Shown here in pieces: positions 10,500 through 21,740 of a stretch of DNA of 64,000 bases. The first letter of the stretch is position 1; the number at the start of each line of letters is the position of its first letter. This stretch comes from Mayamaea pseudoterrestris. Taxonomy: Eukaryota > Bacillariophyta > Bacillariophyceae > Sellaphorales > Sellaphoraceae. The stretch lies in NCBI GenBank assembly GCA_027923505.1, contig BROI01000020.1:248001-312000 (forward strand), given 5' to 3'. The position numbers and the translations under genes are program-made. The notes beneath the pieces are model-generated. The model saw only the letters and a program-made list of their open reading frames with translations. It did not search any database and was not told the origin of the DNA.

Positions 10500-10800
10500 A
10501 TTCAGATATATGGACTTGATGCGATTTCGTGCAGTGATCTCGACGTGCGATAAACCAAATCTATCTTACCCATTTCCTGGACAAGCCTTTTCACTTCGAC
10601 ATAGACGGAACTTGAATCCACATCTTGGTAGCGAGATCATAATACTTGTCGACTTTTTCTTGGTGCGTTGGCGAGGAACATTAAACTGTATCCACCCGAG
10701 TCCCCCATTGTGCAGACGATAATTCGGTTCTCGGCAACGGTAACTGTCTGACTTAGCATTTGCTTCCAGGTACTGAATTGCCTTTACATAGAAGAACGTA
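10500..10800 (-). pseudogene. Kelch-repeat gene remnant
   Basis: On the minus strand three fragments in changing frames resemble Kelch blades. STWKQMLSQTVTVAENRIIV is a blade end plus the start of the next, MGDSGGYSLMF carries the double glycine, and KYYDLATKMWIQVPSMS is the YD..T..W..VP.M signature. Stops and frame changes separate them. Kelch propellers are protein-interaction domains; no partner domain remains visible. The assignment rests on short motifs only. Confidence 0.4.
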
Positions 10801-11173
10801 TCACCAATAAGTTATCATACCTGCGAACAAATGTGAGTCTTTTTTAATGTCTCCACCACGAAACCCATCGGACACAACATAAGACTTCATGGTAGTTCAT
10901 ATCATATTCCTTCTGATGAGTTTGATATCTATCCCCAAGGCAAATAATCGACAGTTTTAGAAGGATCCATCCTGACAGGCAAGCGTAGCATCTTCTGTTT
11001 CAAAGAGCAGTCCACATCTTTCAATTGTCTCGAACAATCCTTCACCAATTAGGTATAGAGGACTTTATCACAGTAGAATTACAGTAAGTAATGGTCGTTC
11101 GAAAACTACTCTACTCAACTCGACAAACACTAGATCATTCTCCGTCTCTCCAGTTGCTCCCGTCTAGAACCAT
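10801..11173. other. Region without a supportable gene
   Basis: No frame of useful length and no repeat matching elsewhere in the window was found between the Kelch remnant and the end of the first FG-repeat gene. Confidence 0.3.
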
Positions 11174-12038
11174 TTACAAATCCTCAAGCCACGGCTGCAT
11201 CACCTCGGCAATCGTATCAATGGCCGCATGACTGACATATTCCTGCTTAACCTTCTTCCATCCCTTGCCAGACCACAACATGACACCAAATGGATTGGTA
11301 TTCTCCTCGACCTCATGCAAGCGGCATTTTGATTTCCAGACGACAAGCTTCAAAAGGACAGTCTTGGCGAGCGCTCGTCTTCAAAAGCGAACGAACTTGG
11401 TCTCCAACTTCGTCCAAGGCGTCTTGACTATTAGGCATCTGCAAGTGGATGAATTTGCGGCACAAGTAGCCATAAACTTGCTCCTTCCACGCATTATGTT
11501 CGAGCTTCTCAATGCGGTCGATCATATTCTCTCCAATGAAGCCAGCAAGGATGGGACGGTCATCCGCCGAGTTTTTAAACACTGCTGCTGGCCAGAAACT
11601 ACCGGTAATAGGCTCTTGTATTTGCAACTGCGAGTCCAAACGAAAACACGGATACGTAGCGACTGGCGCCTGAGTATTGCGAGGCGGATTACGAAATAAA
11701 AAAATGCTCGGCGGCAGCACTCCTTGCTGTTGACGTTCATGGTAGTCATTGAGCAAAGGGACGCCGTCTCCATCTGCAGCCGCAGATGGCGTTCCAAAGC
11801 CGAAACTTGGACGAGCAGCTGGAGGATCTTCGACACCAAAGCCTGCAGCTGCAAACCCTAAGCCTCCTCCAAGCCCGCCTGCGGGCTGCATCAGACCCGC
11901 TGCAACTGGCGCACCAAAGGCACCACCTTGCGGCGCACCGCCATCAGGAGCATCTGGCGGCGGTCCAAATAATCCGCCACCGCGAGCAGCTGGCGCTCCG
12001 AAATTAGAATTGTCGTTGTTCGGAGGATATCCAAACAT
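11174..12038 (-). CDS. FG-repeat nucleoporin-like protein, copy 1, frameshifted
   Basis: This is a shorter paralogue of the next gene upstream (12543-13805). The start is taken at 12038 because both genes share a conserved cttgatcatg around this ATG. The N-terminal half is Gly/Ala/Pro-rich with NFGAP, LFGPP, SFGFG and similar FG motifs. The C-terminal part has RIEKLEHNAWKEQVYGYLCR, closely matching RINKLEYNDWKEKVFGYFSR in copy 2. Near 11375-11388 (after VRSLL) the frame shifts. The paralogous tail (LLKLVVWKSKCRLHEVEENT to PWLEDL, stop at 11174-11176) continues in another frame, while the original frame stops at 11313. This is either a single indel that inactivated the tail or an assembly error. 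Confidence 0.6.
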
Positions 12039-12542
12039 GATCAAGGCAATTAATCGACAAGAGTGGTGCGGTGGGATCCAGGGCGACGCTGCACGGCTGC
12101 TGCCAAAAAGCTGAACCAGTTCCACGATGGCGATTTCCGTTGCGCGAGCTGTAGATGCCGGACTATGTCGTACCGGTTAAAATATCGGAGCAAGTTTGAC
12201 ATCCCCGCGGGAGCGAAACTGGCCACTTGATCGCAGCTTGCTACGGGATTTGGCGACTGAACGAGCGTATAGGTTATTTGTGTCAACTATGTTAATAGCT
12301 TCTTTGTTGACTTATCAGTGTTTTTGGTAAAGTGCCAAGATATCAGCCACACACTCTGAATTCTCCACGATAGACCACATCAACATTGCGTAAGTAGTAT
12401 GTAAGTTTACTGTTAGCACAATTATTGGATCGCCGTCGCAAGAATCCTGTACTCTACTCGAAAACACTTGTTTTCTGTTGCAGTTAAACTCCGACTCCCG
12501 TGTCGCTTTCATGTTTCACTAAGGTAATCTCTTGTCGCTCGC
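12039..12542. other. Spacer between the FG-repeat paralogues
   Basis: This 504-bp stretch between tandem genes contains no supported gene. It must hold the promoter of copy 1 and the 3' end of copy 2; gtaccggtta at 12165 resembles the recurrent TACCGGTA motif. Confidence 0.3.
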
Positions 12543-13805
12543 TTACTCCTCGAGCCATGGCCGAATGAGTTTCGCAACCGTTTCAATTGCCGCATCGTCA
12601 ACGTAATGCTGCTTGACCTTTTTCCATCCCTTACTGGACCACATGACGGCGCCAAGCGGGTTGGAATTTTCGTCGCTCGAGTGCAAACGACACTTGGCCT
12701 TCCACACCACCAGTTTCAAGACGGAGATCTTGGCAAGCACCTCCAAATGCTTCAGAAGAGCGAGCAACTTGTCTCCAAAGTCTTCATCCATCATGTTCGA
12801 ATCCGACTGCGCCTGGATCGACTTGCGGCTAAAGTAGCCAAAGACCTTCTCCTTCCAGTCATTGTACTCAAGCTTGTTGATGCGATCGACGATTTCCTGC
12901 GCAAGATGTCCGACAAGGACCGAGTCGCCGCCGCCCGTCTTTGACGTGGGGACGACTGGATTGTTGCGGTTAATGGGAGCTCGAAAGGACGAGTGCGACC
13001 CAAAAGGAACGAAGTTTGAAGTTGGAGCTGCAGCTGCAGCTTGAATTGAAGCGAAAGAAAAGCCATTCGATCCAAAAGCAGGTGGCGTAAAGCCAGTTTT
13101 GGTGGCCGGCGGAAAACCAAAAGACGACGCGGTTCCAAATCCGGCTGACTCATGCGGAGCAGGAGCTGTCGCGAAAGGAAAAGGCGAGCGAGGCCGGTCA
13201 AAGCGGTGAGCTGGATTTTTCTTACGTTCAATGAAAGGTATGTGTGGCTGCAGCTGCGGCAACGCTCCAAAACCTGCCGTAGCCCCGGAAAATCCGCCCA
13301 TCCAATTTAGTGACGTACCAGGCTGCGTTCCAAAACCAAATCCTCCAGATGTCGCCGACGGCGCTCCAAAAGCCGAGAGAAAAGGCTGCATTTCAAACCC
13401 AAATCCTCCAGAAGTCGCCAGCGGCGCTCCAAATCCTCCAGAGGTCGTCGAGAATCCATGGTCTCCTCCAAACCCGCCAATGCTGTGCGGAGCTGCGGAT
13501 GTTTCGCCAAAGAGTGAAGGAGCTGGCGCCGCACCAAATAAGCTGCTTGGAGCTGACGTCGTACCAAAACAGCTTGGAGCTGGAGCCGGCAGACCAAGAG
13601 CTACAGACGTCGCCGACGGGAATCCAAATCCTCCAGACGACGCCGCGAATCCAGGGCCTCCTCCAAACCCGCCTAAACTGTTTGGAGCTGCGGATGTTTC
13701 GCCAGAGACGGGAGGAGCCGGCATTGCACCAAATAAAGCGCATATGCTGCTACTTGGAGCTGATGGCGGCGCTCCAAACGAATGTTCATTCTTCCACTTA
13801 GTCAT
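12543..13805 (-). CDS. FG-repeat nucleoporin-like protein, copy 2 (420 aa)
   Basis: The start is placed at the ATG at 13805 (MTKWKNEHSFGAPP), because the sequence around it is shared with copy 1; the frame stays open 23 codons further upstream. Residues 1-290 are low complexity with more than 20 FG dipeptides, often GGFG, GFGAP, SLFG or FGFG. This composition builds the selective phase of nuclear pores. Residues about 310-420 are a conserved folded-looking region (RINKLEYNDWKEKVFGYFSR, LKLVVWKAKCRL, MWSSKGWKKVKQHYVDDAAI, IRPWLEE). I cannot match that tail to a named nucleoporin domain, so the class of Nup is open. Its alternation of FG repeat and tail differs from Nup98 autoproteolytic ends. 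Confidence 0.7.
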   Translation of the reverse strand: MTKWKNEHSFGAPPSAPSSSICALFGAMPAPPVSGETSAAPNSLGGFGGGPGFAASSGGFGFPSATSVALGLPAPAPSCFGTTSAPSSLFGAAPAPSLFGETSAAPHSIGGFGGDHGFSTTSGGFGAPLATSGGFGFEMQPFLSAFGAPSATSGGFGFGTQPGTSLNWMGGFSGATAGFGALPQLQPHIPFIERKKNPAHRFDRPRSPFPFATAPAPHESAGFGTASSFGFPPATKTGFTPPAFGSNGFSFASIQAAAAAPTSNFVPFGSHSSFRAPINRNNPVVPTSKTGGGDSVLVGHLAQEIVDRINKLEYNDWKEKVFGYFSRKSIQAQSDSNMMDEDFGDKLLALLKHLEVLAKISVLKLVVWKAKCRLHSSDENSNPLGAVMWSSKGWKKVKQHYVDDAAIETVAKLIRPWLEE

Positions 13806-14215
13806 GATCAAGACAGTCAGAGACAGTGGTGCGATGAAAGATGAAGACGATGCTGCTGCTGCTGCTGCTGCCAAAATTCTGAATCGGTTCCTCGATGAAG
13901 GCGCATTTTCCGTTGCGTCGGCGCGGTTGCGTGATTTACTGTCGTAGCGGTTCCATAAAGTCGTAGCGGGTCTGGCATTCCTCGCGGCCGCGAAACGTGC
14001 GAGCCATCACTCGTCATCCCAGCTTGCTACCGTACGGGATCAAGAGACTGAGTTGAAAAACGGCTCATCTGGTCCAAGAGTAATACTCATTTACAGTGGT
14101 GTTCGGTAAAAGTTGATTAGGCGTGCAACCACACTCGGAAACGTTTCGACGTACATCTCGCCTCTCGACGAGCCTTGACGACCATCAGCAAACCACTACA
14201 AATTTTGATACTACT
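13806..14215. promoter_or_regulatory. Divergent promoter region, FG gene / ASCC3
   Basis: This 410-bp region lies between divergent starts at 13805 and 14216. It contains a (GCT)n run at 13853-13870 and no convincing small gene. Confidence 0.35.
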
Positions 14216-17200
14216 ATGGAAGCCTTCCTCAAAGACCTTTGTTCCAACAAGAAGAAATCATATGTATGTGATGCACAGGTGCAGTCGGCCCTTGCTGGCC
14301 TCGCCGTCGCTCTGCGTGACGTACTCCCCATTCTAAAATCGTCTCATGCACAAGGCGGATCACCAAACGAAGCAGCTTCACCATTGCAAGAGTCTCCGTC
14401 GTCCTCATCATCACTCATCAATGCATCATGGCTGCTGAAACATTGTTCCACTGTATCATCCGCACTGGGTGCCAACTACTTGGCCGAGTGCATTTACGAC
14501 GTGGCAACGAACGAATCACTCGACGAAGCGTCGCAGCAGGCTGCCCTCTTTGACGTGCTGGGGTCGTCCGATCAGGCCATGGCAGTCTTGTTTGAAATCA
14601 TGCCAGTGATGCGGGAGATTGCTCGTAACATGCGACGAGACGAACTAGTATCGGATGATACAATAGTGCAAAATGGCAATGCTGTTGCAGCCGCACCAAT
14701 CTACGTTGACCTGGAGGAGGAAAAGCGACAATTGCTAGTGCAGGAAGCCAGGGAAGCGGCGCAACTGGCCGAGCTGGCGCGTCAGGAGCTAGAGCACGCC
14801 AATTCGTATACAAACGCGTCAGAAACCTTGACGCACTCGGTCGCTCGACAATCCAATCGCGACGCAACCAAGCAGGTGGAGCGGCTCGAAAAGAAGGCGG
14901 CGCAAGCCTTGGCTCGCGCCAAGGAGCAAGGCGCCATTCTTGACGATGAAATCTTTTGGAAGCTTGATTTGCAGGAGCGAGGACCGGGTGGCTTGATGAA
15001 GAAATCGACAAACGATTTGGAGGCTTTGCATGATTCGCTGCTGGCAAGTGGTGCGAAGCAATACTACAACGATAAGGGGTTGCCGTTTGGAACAATGTTT
15101 GAAAAGGGTAGTGGCTACGAAAAGGTTATTATTCCAGCTGCTCGTCGAGATGAATCAAAGCTACCGGACCGTCTCAAGGTTCGTGAAGTAATGGACGAAG
15201 CCTGCCAGCGCGCGTTTGATGGTACAGAATCACTCAACCCAATGCAATCAACAGTATTTGACGTTGCCTTTTGGGGCAGAGAAAACATGCTTGTGTGTGC
15301 GCCCACGGGAGCTGGTAAAACGAACGTGGCAATGCTAGCGGTAGTGTCGCATTTTCGAGACGTTGGGTTGCTTCCAGGCGCGTCAACGAGCAACCAAACC
15401 ATTATGGAGACTGGACGCAAGGTTGTTTACATTGCACCAATGAAGGCATTGGCGCAGGAAGTTGTCGAAAAATTTTCCTCCAAGTTGAAATCATTGCGGC
15501 TCATCGTGCGCGAACTGACGGGCGACATGCAGCTGACGCGGGCCGAAGCAGAGTCGGCCAATGTCATTGTCACAACTCCGGAAAAATGGGATGTTGTGAC
15601 ACGCAAGTCCGGCACGGATGAACTTTCTCTCGGCAATCAGTGTGGGCTCTTGATTATCGACGAGGTAAGATGACAATAGTGTCCATTGTTATTTGTGTTG
15701 TGATTGTTTCGTCAACGCTGACTCCCCTGCCCTACGGCTCAGGTCCATTTGCTAGCGGATGATCGAGGCGCTGTCATTGAGTCCGTAGTGGCTAGACATC
15801 ACAGGCTTGTGGAAGCGTGTCAACGCCAACTTCGAATTGTGGCCTTGTCGGCAACACTGCCGAATTATATGGATGTTGCAAACTTTCTTCAAGTGCCTCC
15901 TCGAGGAATCTTTTTCTTTGGGCCTGAGTTTCGCCCAGTGCCACTGCAACAGTCAATGATTGGGATCTCAAAGAAAGATCGAAGGCAAAGGGATATAAAA
16001 ATGAATGAGATTTGCTATGACATTGTCATTGATTCGCTACGTCGCGGCTATCAAGTAATGGTATTTGTGCATTCAAGAAAAGGTACTGGTGATACGGCGC
16101 GCGCGTTGGCGGATCTCGCTGCAGCAGATGGCGCTCTCGAAAGTCATTTCGTCACAGCTGGGAAGGACGGTGTTGCGGGAGATGCATATAGTAGATACAA
16201 GGACAAGGTGACCAAGTCGAGGGACCGTCAAGTAGCCATGCATTTTCAGAATGGTATGGGAATTCACCATGCTGGAATGTTGCGTGGCGACCGCAAGCTG
16301 ACGGAGAACATGTTTAGCGACGGTGCCATAAAAATCCTATGCTGCACAGCGTAAGCCATGCACAAACTAGTGATTATATGCTTGTGCTTATTGGTTTTCC
16401 ATTCGTGCACTTACATTCGTCGCCATACTTGCTCGGTTTTCTAAAATGACAGCGTAAGTTTTCGTTGGATGTCGTGCATCTTCTCGTAAAAGCGTGCACT
16501 CACCCTGCTTATCACTTCATCAACTACCGGCAGACGCTAGCATGGGGAATTAACCTCCCGGCGCACACGTAGGAATATTGGTGCTGTATTTTTTTAACCA
16601 AACAATAGCGGTGCTTGATTCTCACAACAGCGTCACTCTTGCTGTACAACAGGGTTATAATAAAAGGAACAGAAGTGTACAACCCTGAGAAGGGTGGCGC
16701 CGTCGATCTATCAATTTTGGATGTGCAACAAATTTTTGGACGAGCTGGTCGACCGCAGTTTGACTCTTCGGGTGAAGCAACTTTAATAACGTCGTATGAC
16801 GCTTATCAGCGATACATAACAAAACTTGTCCGTGCCGTCCCAATCGAGTCAAATTTTATCAAACAACTTCCAGATCATTTGAACGCAGAGATTGTGGGTG
16901 GAACCGTGTCGACCATACAAGAAGCCGTGCAATGGCTTGGATACACGTACCTGCATATCAGAATGCTTGGCAATCCTCTGGCGTACGGAATTAAACCCGA
17001 GGAGAAGAATGATGATCCAACGCTTGTGTCTCGCCGCCGCGAGCTCATCGTGCATGCCGCGAAGCATCTTAGTGCCACTAAGATGATCGCCTATGCACAA
17101 GCATCCGGCAATTTGTCTGCCAGAGAAATGGGACGAACAGCCGCTCACTTTTACGTTCAATCCGAGAGTGTGGCGACGTTTAATGACCAGATGGGAAGTA

Positions 17201-20200
17201 ACAAAAATCTTTCGAATGCATCCCTTGTTCACACCATTGCATCGGCTAGCGAGTTTCAGAATATGAAAGTGCGGCAAGAAGAACTGGAGGAACTTGAGAA
17301 GATTGCCGGCAATTGTCCCTTGGAGATTAGAGGTGCTGGACTTGATGATGGGGGCAGAGGCCTCGTTACTAGTGCCACCGACAAGGCCTTCCTGCTAATT
17401 CAGGCCTACATATCAAAGGAACGGATAACTAGTTTTACACTCATATCAGACGTTAATTATATCTCGGCGAACGCTGGACGTATCGCGCGGGCGCTTTTTG
17501 AGATGTGTCTCAAGCAAGGTGATGCTGGGTCAGCAATGAAACTCTTACGGATTGCGAAGAGCGTCGATAATCGAATCTGGTGGTTTCAAACACCATTACG
17601 ACAGTTTGAAGGCGAGATTCGTGATAATGCGCTTCTACATCTCGAAAAGGCCGTCAGCTCCGAATACAGTGGGCTTGCGTCAGTCACGTCTTTGCTCGAC
17701 CTGCACCCAAACGAGGTTGGTAGCCTGTGTCATTGGCACAAAGGTGGTGAGAAAGTACAAAGTTTGATCCGTATGCTTCCACAATTTGAAGTGGATTGTC
17801 GTGTATTGCCTGTAACAGGTAGTATACTCAAATTCCACGTCACATTGACGCCGACGTTTGTTTGGCATGGACGATGGCATGGGGGCGGACAATCATTTTG
17901 GTTCTGGATCGAGAACACTGAGAGTAAGCGCATCTACCACCATGAGCAGTTCACACTGACAAAAGCAAAGAGTGCAAGCTCATTTGCGATTGATGCCATG
18001 GCACCAATTTTTGGCGAGTCAGGCCAATTTGTGGTAAAGATCATATCCGACTCGTGGGTCGGTGTTGAGCAGGTTGTACCTATTTCTATTGAAGAATCTC
18101 AGTTACCCAGGCAAGACGAAGTGTTGACGAAGCTTCAAGATTTGACTCCCCTTCCGACGTCGGCTTTACAAAATGCTGCTTATGAAAAATTGTATCCGTT
18201 TCATGCATTCAACCCGATTCAGACGCAATTATTTCATGTTCTCTACCATACGGATTCTCCCGTTCTGCTGGGTGCGCCAACAGGAAGTGGCAAGACAATC
18301 GTTGCAGAGTTAGCTCTTCTCCGACTGAAGAAACTCCGACCCTCAAGCATCTGCGTTTACATTGCTCCACTAAAGGCGCTTGCCCGAGAGAGACTGAAGG
18401 ATTGGCAGCGACGACTTGGTGCGCCACCCCTTAACTGGAACGTCTTGGAATTGTCGGGTGATACGCATCATGATTTGTCACGGCTGGAACGATCGGATGT
18501 GCTGATATGCACACCTGAAAAATGGGATCTTCTCTCACGCGGATGGCGAGGTTTTCAAACGGGGGGCGCCGTTAAGGAAAAATCGTTCGTGAAACGTGTG
18601 GGCCTTCTCGTGATAGACGAAGGTAAGCTAGTGTTCACTATGCACTAGTGATCACCAGTATTGCATTCAACTCAACCTTTCCTATTCGTTAAAGTGCACT
18701 TGCTCGGCGAAGAAAGAGGAGCTGTCCTCGAAGCCATTGTTAGTAGGACCCGGTTTATTTCTCGAACGCTGCAACAATCGAAAGGGCCGAAGGACGAGGA
18801 AGAAACACGTATTGTCGGACTTTCCACGTCCCTTGCGAACGCCGTCGATTTAGGTGCTTGGATTGGCATTGAGACAGAAAGTATGAGTTCGAGCAACCGA
18901 CAAGGTCTGTTTAATTTTTCTCAATATGTTAGGCCGATACCCATCGCGGTGCACGTCCAGGGATTTTCCGGCAAGCATTATTGCCCCAGAATGGCAACGA
19001 TGAACAAGCCTTGCTATGCGGCTATAAAGGACTACGCTCCGACAAAACCAACTCTTATATTTGTTGCCTCGCGTCGCCAGACTCGTCTTACGGCAATTGA
19101 CTTAATCAGCTATGCAGCAAGTGATGAACAGCCTATGTCCTTTCTGGACTGTAGCCAAGACTACATCGAATCGGTTGCCGAGAATATCCGCGACGAGTCA
19201 TTACGCCATACGCTGACGTTTGGCATCGGTTTGCACCATGCGGGCCTTACTTCTGCTGATCGAGAGGTTGTTGAGCGTTTATTTTTAGAAGGTCGGATTC
19301 GTGTTTTGGTGGCAACTGCGTAAGTCATTGATAGTGTCATCGTTTGACGAGTAACTTCTTGCGCTGATCCATTTTTCTCTTCCTGTAGTACCCTTGCATG
19401 GGGCCTGAATTTGCCCGGACGATTATGCATTGTTAAAGGAACTGAATATTTTGATGGGAAGTCTTCGCGTTACGTCGATTATCCCTTGACTGATGTTTTG
19501 CAGATGATCGGTCGCGCTGGCAGGCCAGGGTTTGATACGCAAGCATTCGCTGTGGTAATGGCTACTGAAGACAAGAAGAATTTCTATAAGAAGTTTTTGG
19601 TGAGCGAACGTTTTTCTCTGCTTGCTATGAGCGCACACATGTTTACATACTAACCCTTGCGCGTCAATTTTACCGTAGTATACCTCGTTTCCAGTGGAGT
19701 CTTGTCTACAAGATAAATTATGCGAAAACATTAATGCTGAAATTGCAAGTGGGACGATATCAACGACGGTGGATGCGCTGGGTTATTTGTCGTGGACATT
19801 CTTTGCGCGCCGGGTAAAAGCCAACCCATCTTATTATGGCGCCAAGTCATCCGACGACGATGACGTCGAAGAGTTTCTCTTTTCCACTGTAAAAGACACG
19901 CTGGCCCAACTTGACGAGAGCGGCTGCATCGTTACTCAGCTAAACGACGACACTGCCCAGGTTAAGTCTACTTCATTGTCTATTGCAGCTGCGAGTTATT
20001 ATCTCAGCCATCGCACACCAAAACAAATGCAGTTTGGCGTCAAAGAAGGTCGACGCATTGTTCTGAACTATCTTGAAGAAGAAACAAATTCCAAAGTCAG
20101 CGACTCCCTTAAAACGAGTTTGAGTTCATTTGAACGCTCGCCACGCATCGACGAAGTTGCATCCGGATGGCTGTTGTACACGCTCTGCTCAACACATGAG

Positions 20201-21094
20201 TTTGACGAACACCCTGTCCGCCATAATGAGGAGCATTTAAACGAGGAGCTAAGCCGTAGTCTCATGTGGGGCCCAGACATGACGATGCTGCTTTCCGGTC
20301 GCCGAAGTTACAATATTGAGATCTTCCAAGATCCTCACACAAAATGCTTTTTGCTACTGCAAGCCTATTTGCAGCGTGCCAAGCTTCCGATCACCGACTA
20401 CGTGAACGATACAATGAGCGTGGTCGACAATGTACCCCGTCTGCTAGCGGCGATGGAGTATATCGCTTGCCAGGACAAGGAGCAGCCAGGCAGCTTCGAG
20501 TTGCTGACGCAATTTTCTCGAACGCGACAATTCGTTGCAACCAAAAGTACACCACAGAGCGACCCCGTGTTGCTCCTAGTTGGTGCTCCTGAGTTTACGG
20601 TAAACAAGCAGAAGAACAGCAACCATATCACTTCTTTACGAGAAATTCGCGCGATGCCACGTGCAACTGCTGTGAATACCATTTCACAATTGACGCGTTT
20701 GAACAAGAAGAGAGTTGATGTGGCCATCACCTCCCTTTTTAGATTACCACTCGTCAACTTGAATAAGTGTGCGGTCTCTCATCATGTCGATAAGGCGACC
20801 GGAAAGGCAGTCGGCAAGCTTGAAATGCATTTACAGATGGAACGCCAACGAGACAAGGCCGACAATGAAGTTTCCTTGACGATTCTTCTTGGTAGCTATC
20901 ACCAAAAGATGCTTTTGGGACAGTCATCGATCAGAATCGACAGGTCGGGGAAATTCGATGTAGTCCGAACGGTCGAGTTTGATTGGAACAGGGCTAATGC
21001 CGATGGTGGAGCGGAGGGTGGACGAATGATTATTCGACTATTGTTTGATAACATACGAGGGCTCGATGCTGAAATGCTGATTAGCCTGACGTAA
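14216..21094 (+). CDS. ASCC3: ASCC3-type Ski2-like double-cassette helicase (2104 aa)
   Basis: Proposed exons are 14216-15664, 15743-16350, 16453 (one nucleotide), 16534-16568, 16653-18622, 18695-19319, 19389-19599 and 19679-21094, totalling 6315 nt in frame. ASCC3 unwinds DNA for AlkB-type repair and pulls apart collided ribosomes as part of the ASC-1/RQT complex. Cassette 1 has Walker A APTGAGKT (about residue 362), DEVH and a TLAWGINLP motif. Cassette 2 has GAPTGSGKT (about residue 1237), a second DEVH and [10 protein letters not shown]. Each cassette is followed by a Sec63-type region. GLSTSLANA and [12 protein letters not shown] in cassette 2 favour ASCC3 over the related spliceosomal Brr2. 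Splicing within both DEVH and both motif V regions occurs at equivalent places, consistent with cassette duplication after intron gain. Confidence 0.9.
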
Positions 21095-21740
21095 CGAGAC
21101 GCCATGGAATGTAAGCCTGCCGCACGTCTATAAGAGGAGAATAGCATTCTGTCAACTTCCTCTGTGCGATTAACGGTAAGTATTAGTCAGCATACGAGTA
21201 CCCTCAGGATCCTGACTCTGCAGATATAAGTGTTGAAGTAGACTATAACAATTGAACCTCAAGTTTGGGACAGCTGCCCAACGGGATGCTTTCCGTAGGC
21301 TGATCTGTTTGGTCTGATTGGCACACTTGTCAATGACTGGTCCGTTCTTTATAATAACTAACAAGGCCCATTGCCATGTGTACGACTAAATAACTCTTTG
21401 ATGAACCACTATTATAAACGCCGCAATGCCGTTGGCATTTTTCCCGCGGCGTCGTACTGCAAAATCCGTCTTTCATTTGACATTTGGTTATTAGCTAGGG
21501 CAAGTTTACCAGGAAGCTAACGGAAGCTGCACATGATGTAGTTAAGCAAGAAATGCACTTATATGGCTTATTGGATGTTAAGCTACTTTAAGTGATAGCC
21601 ATCTCCGCCGGTCTCGCTACATCTCGCACATATCAACCAAATCGAACCGAGAGACAGCTTGGATCATATGATCATCATCACAGCACATCAACAACAAAAA
21701 CAAAGCACACTACCAGGATAATACGGGACCAAATTATTGC
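21095..21740. other. Convergent intergenic region
   Basis: This 646-bp region lies between the 3' ends of the ASCC3 gene and the P450 gene. It has only short frames and no recognisable RNA gene or repeat. Confidence 0.35.

Noticed and set aside
12315-12512. 65-codon minus-strand frame between the FG-repeat genes
   Set aside because: Short, without family resemblance, and located where 3' and 5' untranslated sequence is expected.
14216-21094. Assignment of the double helicase to Brr2 (spliceosome)
   Set aside because: Cassette 2 signatures ([21 protein letters not shown]) match ASCC3, and the N-terminus lacks the Brr2 plug region.
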